From Acidithiobacillus sp. (GTDB taxonomy: Bacteria; Pseudomonadota; Gammaproteobacteria; Acidithiobacillales; Acidithiobacillaceae), in NCBI RefSeq assembly GCF_023256195.1, contig NZ_JAGDWX010000012.1, forward strand, positions 26,685 to 90,684: DNA of 64,000 nucleotides, written 5' to 3'. The position numbers were made by a program, and so were the translations under genes. The notes beneath the pieces are model-generated. The model worked only from the letters and a program-made list of their open reading frames with translations. It did not search any database and was not told the DNA's origin. How positions within the stretch are numbered: position 1 is the stretch's first letter; every line of letters begins with the position of its first letter. Positions 28,740-37,413 of this stretch are shown here, piece after piece.

Positions 28740-31700
28740 GCCACTGCGGTTTCGTCCATCTACACGTGCACTCCGAATATTCCTTGGAGGATGGCATCAT
28801 CCCCATCAAGGCCCTGATCCGCCGATGTGTGGATTGGGGCATGCCCGCCATTGCCGTCACCGATCACGGCAACCTCTTTGCCCTGGTCAAATTCTACGAG
28901 GCTGCACGCAACGCCGGAGTCAAGGCCATCATCGGCAGCGAGGTCTGGCTGTGTCAGCCGGATCAGCCCGAGGATCCCAGCAGCCTGGTCTTGCTCTGCC
29001 GGAATCGCCAAGGCTTTCGCAATCTCAGTCGACTCCTGAGTCGGGCTTATCTCGAAGGTCTGCAGCACGGCCGACCGCAGTTGCAGCGAGACTGGCTGGA
29101 GGGCCACACGGATGGCCTCATCGCTCTATCCGCCGCGGCCCGTGGTGATGTTGGCCGTGCCCTGCTCCAGCATCAGCCGGAACAGGCTCGCCAGTGGGCC
29201 CAGCGTTATGCCCAATGGTTCCCAGACGCCTTCTATCTGGAACTGCAACGCAATGGCGAGCCAGGGCAGGAGGCTTTGGTGGCAGCGACGGTGGAGCTGG
29301 CCTGTGCACTGGATCTGCCGGTGGTGGCCACCAATAACGCCCATTTTCTCGATGCAGAAGACTTCAAGGCCTTTGATGCCCGCCAGTGTATCGCCGCCGG
29401 CTATACCCTGGACGACGAACGGCGTCCGCGTCGCTTCAATCCGGAGCATCGCCTGGCATCGCCAGCGGAGATGCTGGAGCGATTCCGCGATCTGCCCGAG
29501 GCCTGCATCCACACCTTAGAGATCGCCAAGCGCTGCAATGTCGAGCTTACTTTAGGCAAATATGCCTTGCCGGATTATCCGACCCCCGACGGCAGCCCCA
29601 TCGATCAATACTTTCAGAAGGAGGCAGAGCGCGGCCTGGAGGAGCGCCTTGCGGCCTTGGGAATCGATGGCGCTGCGGCGACCCCTTACCGCGAGCGGCT
29701 GCTGCGGGAAGTGGATGTCATCCGCCAGATGGGTTTCCCCGGCTACTTCCTCATCGTTGCGGACTTCATCCAGTGGGCCAAGGACCACGATGTGCCCGTG
29801 GGGCCCGGGCGCGGCTCTGGCGCCGGCTCGCTGGTCGCCTACGCGCTGCGCATCACCGATCTGGATCCCCTGGCTTATGGCCTGCTCTTCGAGCGTTTTC
29901 TCAATGTCGAGCGGGTTTCCATGCCGGATTTCGACGTCGACTTCTGCATGGACCAGCGGGATCGGGTGATCCAGTACGTCGCCGAGAAATACGGGCGGGA
30001 ACGCGTGGGGCAGATCATCACCTTTGGCACCATGAAGGCCCGCGCCGTCGTCCGCGACGTCGGTCGCGTGCTCAACCTCCCCTACGGTTTCGTCGATCAG
30101 CTGGCCAAGCTGGTGCCGGGAGATCTGGGCATGACCCTGGCGCGGGCCCTGGAGGAGTCGGAGGAGCTGCGCCGACGGCAGACCGAAGAGGACGACGTGC
30201 GTGAGCTTCTGGACATCGCCCTGCGGCTGGAGGGGCGGCCACGCCACGCATCCACCCACGCCGGCGGCGTGGTCATCAGTCCGGAGCCCCTCGCGGACCG
30301 CCTGCCGCTGTTCAGCGATGCGACGGAGGGCAGCGGCAACGTCACCCAGCTGGACAAGGACGACGTGGAAAAGATGGGCCTCGTCAAATTCGACTTTCTC
30401 GGCCTGCGCACCCTCACCATCCTCGACATCGCCCTCAAGGGTATCAACCGGGCCCGCGCGCAGAGGGGCGAGCCACCTTTGGATCTGCAGCGTATCCCAT
30501 TGGACGACGCCGCGACCTTCGCCTTGCTCAAGTCGACCCACACCGTCGCCGTCTTCCAACTGGAGTCCTCGGGCATGCGCGATCTGCTGCGTCGCCTGCA
30601 GCCCGACAACTTCGGCGATATCATCGCCTTGGTGGCGCTCTTTCGTCCTGGCCCCTTGCAGTCGGGCATGGTCGACGATTTCATCGCGCGCAAGCATGGC
30701 CGCGCGGCGGTGAGCTATCCGCACCCCGATCTCAAGGCGATTCTGGCCGAGACCTACGGCGTCATGGTCTATCAGGAGCAAGTGATGCAAGTCGCCCAGA
30801 TCCTGGCCGGCTACTCTCTGGGCGGCGCCGATATCCTGCGGCGCGCCATGGGCAAGAAAAAGGCCGAGGAGATGGCCAAACAGCGGGAGATATTCCTGCA
30901 AGGCGCGGCGCGACGCCAGATCGATCCCCATCAGGCCGGCGCCATCTTCGACCTCATGGAAAAATTTGCGGAATACGGCTTCAACAAGTCGCACTCCGCT
31001 GCCTATGCCCTGGTTTCCTACCAGACCGCCTACCTCAAGGCCCACTACCCGAGCCACTTCATGGCGGCGGTGCTCACCGCCGACATGGATCACACCGACA
31101 AGATCGTTGCCATGATTGGTGAGTGTCGGCGCATGGGTCTGGCCATTCTACCGCCATCGGTGCAGCACAGCGCCCTGGAATTCCTGCCAGTGGCCGAGGG
31201 CATTCGTTTTGGACTCGGGGCTATCAAGGGACTGGGCCGCAGCGCCGTGCAGGCCATCGTTGCCGCGCGGGATTCCGACGGACCTTTCCGCGACTTTTTC
31301 GATTTTCTCTGCCGGGTCGACCTGCAGCGGCTCAATCGCCGAGCCCTGGAAGCCCTCATCAAGGCTGGGGCCCTGGACGAAGTCGGTCCGTCGCGGGAGT
31401 ACCTCCTGGCATCTCTGGATACCTTCCTGGAGGCTGCTGCCCAGACGCGCGAAGCCCGCGACAGTCAGCAGATTTCTCTCTTGGGTGGTCCGGAAGAGCA
31501 GCCCACGGCTCCTCCGTGGCAGGAAGCTCCAGCCTGGACCGGGATCGAGCGCCTGCAGCGCGAGCGGGAAACCCTGGGCTTCTACCTCAGCGGCCACCCT
31601 CTGGTGGAGCATCGCGCGCAATTGACCGCCATGGGGGCGCAGGAGCTGGGTGCCCTCACGGCGGCTAGCGGCCTGGTGCTGGTGGCCGGGATTGTCGTCG

Positions 31701-32236
31701 GACGACGTAGCACCCGCAGCAAACGCGGTGATCGCATCTATTTTCTCACCCTGGAGGATGAGGCGGGACGCTGCGACGTGGTCGTCTTTGCCGAGACCTG
31801 GCAGCGTGCCGAATATCGTGGCGAAGGCGATGCCCCCCTGCTGGTGCTGGGTGAGGTCGGCGAGGACAACTATTCCGGCAGTTTGCGCCTGACCGCGCAG
31901 CGGCTGCTGGCCCTGGATGAGGCGCGCGCCCTGCTGGCGGAGGAACTGGAGTGTCGGCTGCGGGAAGGGACCTCTGCGGCTCAGCTGGCGTCCTGCCTCG
32001 GTACGGAGCGAGGATCGTTGCGTCTGCGGCTGTGCCTGCCCCTGCCCGATGGCATCGAGGTCGTTCTGGAGCCGGATGAGAACTGGTACATCGCTGCCTC
32101 GGAGACGGTCCTCAGCCGGCTCGCGGAGCTCGCACCGGTGGAATCCTGGCGGTGGCGTTTTGCGCCCGTCGGCAAGCTCGTGGACAATGTCGTCTCCTTG
32201 GAACAAGGTCGCGCCCTGCGGCGGCGGCCGGCCTGA
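28736..32236 (+). CDS. dnaE: DNA polymerase III alpha subunit
   Basis: Replicative C-family polymerase (1166 aa, usual about 1160). N-terminal PHP domain [15 protein letters not shown], palm with [16 protein letters not shown] and the catalytic [27 protein letters not shown], helix-hairpin-helix region, then an OB fold ([27 protein letters not shown]) near residue 980. Overlaps rnhB by four bases. Confidence 0.98.
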   Translation: MSHCGFVHLHVHSEYSLEDGIIPIKALIRRCVDWGMPAIAVTDHGNLFALVKFYEAARNAGVKAIIGSEVWLCQPDQPEDPSSLVLLCRNRQGFRNLSRLLSRAYLEGLQHGRPQLQRDWLEGHTDGLIALSAAARGDVGRALLQHQPEQARQWAQRYAQWFPDAFYLELQRNGEPGQEALVAATVELACALDLPVVATNNAHFLDAEDFKAFDARQCIAAGYTLDDERRPRRFNPEHRLASPAEMLERFRDLPEACIHTLEIAKRCNVELTLGKYALPDYPTPDGSPIDQYFQKEAERGLEERLAALGIDGAAATPYRERLLREVDVIRQMGFPGYFLIVADFIQWAKDHDVPVGPGRGSGAGSLVAYALRITDLDPLAYGLLFERFLNVERVSMPDFDVDFCMDQRDRVIQYVAEKYGRERVGQIITFGTMKARAVVRDVGRVLNLPYGFVDQLAKLVPGDLGMTLARALEESEELRRRQTEEDDVRELLDIALRLEGRPRHASTHAGGVVISPEPLADRLPLFSDATEGSGNVTQLDKDDVEKMGLVKFDFLGLRTLTILDIALKGINRARAQRGEPPLDLQRIPLDDAATFALLKSTHTVAVFQLESSGMRDLLRRLQPDNFGDIIALVALFRPGPLQSGMVDDFIARKHGRAAVSYPHPDLKAILAETYGVMVYQEQVMQVAQILAGYSLGGADILRRAMGKKKAEEMAKQREIFLQGAARRQIDPHQAGAIFDLMEKFAEYGFNKSHSAAYALVSYQTAYLKAHYPSHFMAAVLTADMDHTDKIVAMIGECRRMGLAILPPSVQHSALEFLPVAEGIRFGLGAIKGLGRSAVQAIVAARDSDGPFRDFFDFLCRVDLQRLNRRALEALIKAGALDEVGPSREYLLASLDTFLEAAAQTREARDSQQISLLGGPEEQPTAPPWQEAPAWTGIERLQRERETLGFYLSGHPLVEHRAQLTAMGAQELGALTAASGLVLVAGIVVGRRSTRSKRGDRIYFLTLEDEAGRCDVVVFAETWQRAEYRGEGDAPLLVLGEVGEDNYSGSLRLTAQRLLALDEARALLAEELECRLREGTSAAQLASCLGTERGSLRLRLCLPLPDGIEVVLEPDENWYIAASETVLSRLAELAPVESWRWRFAPVGKLVDNVVSLEQGRALRRRPA

Positions 32237-32290
32237 GGGTTGGACGTCGCCGCTGCGACCCAAAAAACGCTAGGCCATGAAGGAGTGCCC

Positions 32291-33241
32291 ATGAAGACCA
32301 GTTACCTGGATTTTGAGCAGAGTGTCGCAGAGCTGGAAGGCAAGGTAGAAGAGCTGCGTGCCCTGAACCAGCCGGGTATCGAGGAGGATATCCGTCGCCT
32401 CGAAGTGAAGGCACGCAAGGAACTGCAAAGAATCTACAGCAAGCTGAGTGCCTGGCAGACCGTGCAGGTGGCGCGGCATCCACAGCGGCCCTACACCTTG
32501 GATTACGTCGCGGCGCTCTTCGAGGATGTGCAGATGCTGGCAGGCGATCGCGCTTACGCCGACGATCCCGCCATCGTCGGTGGCCTCGCCCGCTTCCACG
32601 GTCACGGTATCGTCTGGATCGGTCAGCAGAAGGGCCGCGACACCAAGGAAAAGATCCAGCGCAATTTCGGCATGCCCCGCCCGGAAGGTTATCGCAAGGC
32701 CCTGCGCCTCATGCGCCTCGCCGAGCGCTTCCAGTTGCCCCTTTTTACCTTCATCGATACGCCCGGCGCCTATCCCGGCATCGGTGCCGAAGAGCGGGGT
32801 CAGAGTGAGGCCATTGCCCGTAATCTGGCGGTGATGTCCGATCTTGGCGTACCGATTCTTGCCACGGTCATCGGTGAGGGGGGCTCCGGCGGTGCCTTGG
32901 CCATCGGTGTCGCAGACCGCCTGCTGATGCTGGAATACAGCGTCTATTCCGTCATCTCTCCCGAAGGCTGCGCCTCCATCCTCTGGAAGGACGCGGCCCA
33001 GGCGGAGACCGCCGCCGACAACCTGGGCATCACCGCACGCCGGCTGCACGGACTGGGTCTGGTGGATGAGGTGGTGCCGGAACCCCTGGGCGGTGCCCAG
33101 CGCGACCCCGAAGCCGTCTTCCGGGAGCTGGACCAGCGGCTGCAGAGCCACCTCGGTCAGTTACTAGGCCAGGACAAGGGCAAGCTCCTCAGCAACCGCT
33201 ACGAGCGCCTGATGCACTACGGGGTGGTAGGCGCCGCTTGA
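32291..33241 (+). CDS. accA: Acetyl-CoA carboxylase carboxyltransferase subunit alpha
   Basis: Alpha half of the carboxyltransferase that forms malonyl-CoA (316 aa; E. coli 319). [22 protein letters not shown] at the start, [34 protein letters not shown], and [43 protein letters not shown] 32291 after AAGGAG; the track start 17 codons earlier has no support. accD is not in the window. Confidence 0.98.
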   Translation: MKTSYLDFEQSVAELEGKVEELRALNQPGIEEDIRRLEVKARKELQRIYSKLSAWQTVQVARHPQRPYTLDYVAALFEDVQMLAGDRAYADDPAIVGGLARFHGHGIVWIGQQKGRDTKEKIQRNFGMPRPEGYRKALRLMRLAERFQLPLFTFIDTPGAYPGIGAEERGQSEAIARNLAVMSDLGVPILATVIGEGGSGGALAIGVADRLLMLEYSVYSVISPEGCASILWKDAAQAETAADNLGITARRLHGLGLVDEVVPEPLGGAQRDPEAVFRELDQRLQSHLGQLLGQDKGKLLSNRYERLMHYGVVGAA

Positions 33242-33251
33242 GCTGCGGCGC

Positions 33252-34652
33252 GTGAAGGAGGATCTCGAGGCGCTGCTGCGCCGCAGGCTCTGGCAGGAGT
33301 GGGGGCTGACATCGGCGACGAGCCTGATCCTGGCTTTCAGCGGTGGGCGCGATTCCAGCGCCTTGTTCTGGGCCCTGCACGCCATCGGCCAGTCATTCAT
33401 CGCCGCGCACGTGGATCACAGCTGGCACCCACGGAGTGCCGACTGGGCGGCGCGCTGTGAAGAGGTGGCGACGGCGGCTGGCGTGCCCTTCGTCCTGCGC
33501 CACCTGCCCGCGGATAGTTCCGGCGAAGGTCTGGAGGACCTCGCACGACGCGGTCGCTACCGGGTCCTGCAGGAGCTTCTTGCTCCGGGGCAATGGCTGC
33601 TCACGGCCCAGCATCGCGACGATCAGGCAGAAACTTTTCTGCTGCAGGCCCTGCGCGGCGCCGGAGTGGCAGGACTGGCGGCCATGCCCTGGCGCCGGCC
33701 TCTGGGCACCGGGGTGCTGGCCCGTCCCCTGCTGGATTGCCCGGGGCAAGTCCTGCACGATTACTTGCAGAGCCGCGGCCTCGGCTGGATCGAGGATCCG
33801 GCCAACGCGGATCCGCGCTTTGCCCGCAGTCGCGTGCGCCAGCAGCTCCTGCCGACCCTCGGCCGTCTGGGTTGGCCCGATGCCGCCCCGGCTATCGCCC
33901 GCAGCGCTGCCAATCTGGCGGACAGCCTCTCCGTAGAAGCCGACTGGTTTCGCCGGATGTGGAGCGATTATTGCCGCGAATATCCCCAGGAGGGTAGCGA
34001 GCCGCGCCTTGCTCTGGATTTTCTGCGCCGTCTGCCCCAGGCCCATTACCGGGTGTTTCTGCGCCAGTACCTGCGCCATCGCCAGATGGCGCTACCCCGC
34101 CAGGAAGACCTGCGGATCCTTCTGCATCGCACAGCCCAGCCCAGCCATGGTCAGCGCCTGTTCTGGCCCGGCGTGGAGACTTGGATGCAGGGGGGGTGGC
34201 TATGGCTGTGGCCTGGGGATCTGCACTGGAGCGACGCTGGTCCCAGCGGGCTCTGGTGGCCCACGACCTCTGCCGGTATTGGCCGCGGTTTCGCCTGGAG
34301 CTCGCGGGGAGATGGCTCCGCGGCACCCGGTAGGCGGGTACATCGACTGGACCCCGGGCGGCTCTTCGGGCCCTTGCACTGGGGGCGGCCGCAGCCGGGC
34401 ATGCGCTACCGGGATGCGGCAGGGCATCACCGTCCTCTGAAGAAGCTTCTGCTGGAGGTGGGCGTGCCGCCCTTTCTGCGACCTCGATTACCTCTGCTTT
34501 GGGATGGGCAGGGGCATCTGGTGCTCATGCTGGGTTTTCCCCAGTGGGCCGGTCTGGGCGGGACGGCGGATGGACCCCTGCAGATCTGGCCGCAGCCAGA
34601 GGATCGCTGGGATTTTGCTCTGAAGTTCGAGGAACCGTCCAGCCCCCGCTGA
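33252..34652 (+). CDS. tilS: tRNA(Ile)-lysidine synthase
   Basis: Modifies C34 of tRNA-Ile(CAU) to lysidine (466 aa). PP-loop LAFSGGRDSSALFWAL at about residues 27-42, AHVDHSWHPRSADWAARCE, TAQHRDDQAETFLLQALRGAGVAGLAAM, and the C-terminal substrate-binding domain (PLKKLLLEVGVPPFLRPRLPLLWD). GTG start follows accA by 10 bp, as in many proteobacteria where accA and tilS are neighbours. Last gene of the long plus-strand block. Confidence 0.95.
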   Translation: MKEDLEALLRRRLWQEWGLTSATSLILAFSGGRDSSALFWALHAIGQSFIAAHVDHSWHPRSADWAARCEEVATAAGVPFVLRHLPADSSGEGLEDLARRGRYRVLQELLAPGQWLLTAQHRDDQAETFLLQALRGAGVAGLAAMPWRRPLGTGVLARPLLDCPGQVLHDYLQSRGLGWIEDPANADPRFARSRVRQQLLPTLGRLGWPDAAPAIARSAANLADSLSVEADWFRRMWSDYCREYPQEGSEPRLALDFLRRLPQAHYRVFLRQYLRHRQMALPRQEDLRILLHRTAQPSHGQRLFWPGVETWMQGGWLWLWPGDLHWSDAGPSGLWWPTTSAGIGRGFAWSSRGDGSAAPGRRVHRLDPGRLFGPLHWGRPQPGMRYRDAAGHHRPLKKLLLEVGVPPFLRPRLPLLWDGQGHLVLMLGFPQWAGLGGTADGPLQIWPQPEDRWDFALKFEEPSSPR

Positions 34653-34677
34653 CGGCGTGTCGAGACCAAGCCGGTCC

Positions 34678-34706
34678 TTGGGTTCATACCGACCGTATGG
34701 TATCTT
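34678..34706 (+). promoter_or_regulatory. Promoter with palindromic operator upstream of the Old Yellow Enzyme
   Basis: TTGGGT (34678-34683) and TATCTT (34701-34706) are 17 bp apart. The spacer carries a perfect interrupted palindrome CATACcgaccGTATG (34685-34699). A dyad between -35 and -10 is a typical place for a repressor. TetR-type repressors such as NemR control Old Yellow Enzymes in other bacteria and bind sites with a similar CCGACC core, but no regulator gene lies next to it. Confidence 0.55.
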
Positions 34707-34744
34707 TGGCCGCAATCGTTTTCGTTGAGACAAGGAGCAGAATC

Positions 34745-35836
34745 GTGCAGCAGGAAGCCTCAAAACAGACGCAGAAGGATCTTTTCGCACCCTGGCAGCT
34801 GGGCTCTTACCGCTTGCGCAATCGCATCGGCCTCGCGCCCATGACTCGCATGTCTTCGGAAAAGGACAGCATTCCGCGGCAGGACGTCCTGGATTTTCTG
34901 GTACGCCGGGCCGAGAACGGGGTGGCCCTCATCACCACCGAGGCTATCGTCAGCGATTACGAGAGCGCCCAGGGTTATCCCGGTCAGGCGCGTCTGGTCA
35001 CACAACGACAGATCGATGCCTGGGCCGAAGTCAATGGCCGTATCCGCGCCGCTGGTGGGGTATCCATCCTGCAGATTTTCCACTGCGGGCGCGTCGCCTG
35101 GCCGGAGGTGAATCCGGCGCAGCGCATCGTCGCCCCCAGCGCCATCGCCCCGCGCCAGGCCAACCCTCTGACCCAGGCTCCCTATCCCGTGCCGGACGCC
35201 ATGTCTCTGTACGATATCGAGCACAGCATCCAGGGCTTCGTGGAGACGGTCAAGGGTGCCATGGCGGCAGGTTTCGACGGGGTGGAGATCCACGGTGCCC
35301 ACGGTTATCTCATCAGCCAGTTTCTGTCCAGCTACAGCAACCAGCGGGACGACGCCTACGGCGGCTCTCTCGATAATCGCTTCCGTTATGCCCGCGAGGT
35401 GGTGGAAGCGGTTCGCCCCTGGGTGCCACAGGACAAGCTGCTCTTTTTCCGTATCTCCAACTGGGGTGTGGTGGATATGGAGGTCTCCCTGTTTGCCGAT
35501 GCCCAGGAGTGGAAGGATCTCATTGCCCATATCGATGCCTTGCCTATCGACGCCATCTCCGTGTCCACCTACCGCTTTTCCGACGAGGCCTTTGGCAGTG
35601 GCATGAACATGGCCCAGCTGACGCGTAGCGTCAGCCGCAAACCCATCCTGATCTGCGGGCAGATCCACGACCGCGACACGGCGGAGGCCGCGCTGGTGGA
35701 TGCCGATATGGTGCTCTCGGGCAAGTCGCTGCTGCTGAACCCGCACTGGGTGGCGGACATTCAGGCGCGCAAGCCCCTGCGTGCCTACCGCTCCGAGGAA
35801 GCCAACATCGCCTACACCAAGGAGCCCCTGCCCTGA
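34745..35836 (+). CDS. Old Yellow Enzyme family NADH:flavin oxidoreductase
   Basis: FMN-dependent ene-reductase of the OYE family (363 aa, single TIM barrel). Motifs: LRNRIGLAPMTRMSS, VSILQIFHCGRVAWPEV, the substrate-binding FDGVEIHGAHGYLISQFLSSYSNQRDDAYGGSLDNR, and GQIHDRDTAEAAL near the end. Likely reduces activated C=C bonds of reactive electrophiles; natural substrate unknown. The track ORF opens 82 codons upstream inside tilS; GTG 34745 has AAGGAG nine bases ahead and a promoter between. Monocistronic, convergent with the GH3 gene. Confidence 0.88.
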   Translation: MQQEASKQTQKDLFAPWQLGSYRLRNRIGLAPMTRMSSEKDSIPRQDVLDFLVRRAENGVALITTEAIVSDYESAQGYPGQARLVTQRQIDAWAEVNGRIRAAGGVSILQIFHCGRVAWPEVNPAQRIVAPSAIAPRQANPLTQAPYPVPDAMSLYDIEHSIQGFVETVKGAMAAGFDGVEIHGAHGYLISQFLSSYSNQRDDAYGGSLDNRFRYAREVVEAVRPWVPQDKLLFFRISNWGVVDMEVSLFADAQEWKDLIAHIDALPIDAISVSTYRFSDEAFGSGMNMAQLTRSVSRKPILICGQIHDRDTAEAALVDADMVLSGKSLLLNPHWVADIQARKPLRAYRSEEANIAYTKEPLP

Positions 35837-35871
35837 GAGGGGCGGTGGAGGCACCGGACCGTGACTTGAGC

Positions 35872-37413
35872 TCAGCGGTCTGAGGTCTGCGATGTCTCGC
35901 CGATGATTTCGAGGATCTCGGCAAAGCGCTGCGGGTCTGCCACTGTCCGCGGTATCTTGTTTTGTCCGCCGAGCCTCCCTGCCCGACGCAGCCACCGAGC
36001 GAAGCTGCCCGGTGGCAAGAGAAGGACACGAGGAGCCAGCAGCTGCAGGCCACGGTGCTCCTGATAGTCGGCGTTGCGCGCCTGCAGCTCGCGGTCGATG
36101 GCATGGGCCATGGCTTCCTCACGGGTCTGTCGCTGTGTCGGTGACGCATCCGCGATGGTGGACTCCACGAGAAAAAGGTGACGGCCGCGACCCGGTGCGG
36201 CCGGGTCCAACCGCGCCCCCACCATCCACTCGACGATGGGATGACCGTCCTCGGTGGCGGCCCGGGCGATGGCGGCCCGCAGTTCTTCTGGGTGCAGGTG
36301 TTCGCCAAAGACCGACAGATAATCTTGTAGGCGTCCCACCACGGCGATGCGTGGCGGTCTACGGCTGAGAATGCGTACGGTATCGCCGATGCGGTAGGAC
36401 CAGAGACCAGCAGCGGTACTGAGTATCAGCGCATAGTCCTCATCCAGGACGCAGTCTTTGAGCCAGTGGCGCTGCGGACGTTCCTCCCCGAGCTCGCGTA
36501 CGGGGACGAATTCGTAGAAGGCGCCGTGCTCGAGATGCAGGCGCAGGCCGGCTTCGGGCTTGTCGTCGGCACTGGCGATGAAGGCTTCGCTGGCGGCATA
36601 GACTTCGCGCAGTTCGGCGCGGGTATCCCGGAGGTAGGGGGCGAAGAGCGGGCGATAGGGTGCAAAGGGCACACCGCCGTGCAGCAGCAGCTCCAGCCGC
36701 GGATAGGGGGGTGGGGTGCCCCGGAGGGCGCTCACGGCCTCCAGCAGCAGGAGCAGCCAGCTCGGCGTACCACTGAGCTGGCGAATGTCGTAGCGGAGGC
36801 TGTCCTTGGCCAGAACCCGCAGTTTTTCATCCCAGTCTGCCAGCAGTGCAAGACGCTTGGGTGGATAGACCCAGGGCCGGGACCACCAGGGCATAGTCTC
36901 AGCGGCGATACCGCTTAGATCGCCCGCTTTTACCCCAGGCGCCAGGGATTGCAGGTCGGTACTGCCGCCCAGCAGAAAGGATCGGCCAGCCAAGGGCCGG
37001 GCCCAGGGGCAGGCCTGCTGGTGCCAGACCAGGGTATCCAGGGCGGCGCGCCGCTGGGCCCGGAGCATGGCGCGGCTCAAGGGTAAGTACTTGCTGCGCC
37101 CACTGCTCGTGCCCGAGCTCAGGGCAAACCAGGGAATGGGATCGGGCCAGGTCTGGTTCCGGATCCGCGGGAATGCAGCTTGCCAGTATTGCCGCCAGAA
37201 GCTCTCATAGTCGCGCAATGGCACCCGCTGCTGAAAATCGCGCACCGTTCCGATGCGCGCAAAGTCGTGCTCCTGGCCGAAACGGCTGGCGCGCGCGTGG
37301 CGTATGAGACCTTGCAGCAACTGCCGCTGGCATTGCACGGGATCCATGGCGTCCAAATATCGGGCCCGGCGCCCGGCATAGTGGCGAAAGCCGGCATCCA
37401 GCGCCTCACTCAC
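35872..37413 (-). CDS. GH3-type acyl-acid amido synthetase
   Basis: Acyl-adenylate enzyme of the GH3 family (513 aa). Plant GH3 proteins join acyl acids such as auxin or jasmonate to amino acids; bacterial members have few known substrates. The three adenylation motifs are recognisable: SSGTSSGRSK (residues 99-108), YAASEAF (272-278), and YRIGDT (340-345). LSVFGEHLHPEEL marks the C-terminal part. The track ORF runs 199 codons further up, but that part is out-of-frame acylase sequence; GTG 37413 overlaps the acylase stop as GTGA. No signal peptide. Substrate cannot be told from sequence. Confidence 0.85.
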   Translation of the reverse strand: MSEALDAGFRHYAGRRARYLDAMDPVQCQRQLLQGLIRHARASRFGQEHDFARIGTVRDFQQRVPLRDYESFWRQYWQAAFPRIRNQTWPDPIPWFALSSGTSSGRSKYLPLSRAMLRAQRRAALDTLVWHQQACPWARPLAGRSFLLGGSTDLQSLAPGVKAGDLSGIAAETMPWWSRPWVYPPKRLALLADWDEKLRVLAKDSLRYDIRQLSGTPSWLLLLLEAVSALRGTPPPYPRLELLLHGGVPFAPYRPLFAPYLRDTRAELREVYAASEAFIASADDKPEAGLRLHLEHGAFYEFVPVRELGEERPQRHWLKDCVLDEDYALILSTAAGLWSYRIGDTVRILSRRPPRIAVVGRLQDYLSVFGEHLHPEELRAAIARAATEDGHPIVEWMVGARLDPAAPGRGRHLFLVESTIADASPTQRQTREEAMAHAIDRELQARNADYQEHRGLQLLAPRVLLLPPGSFARWLRRAGRLGGQNKIPRTVADPQRFAEILEIIGETSQTSDR

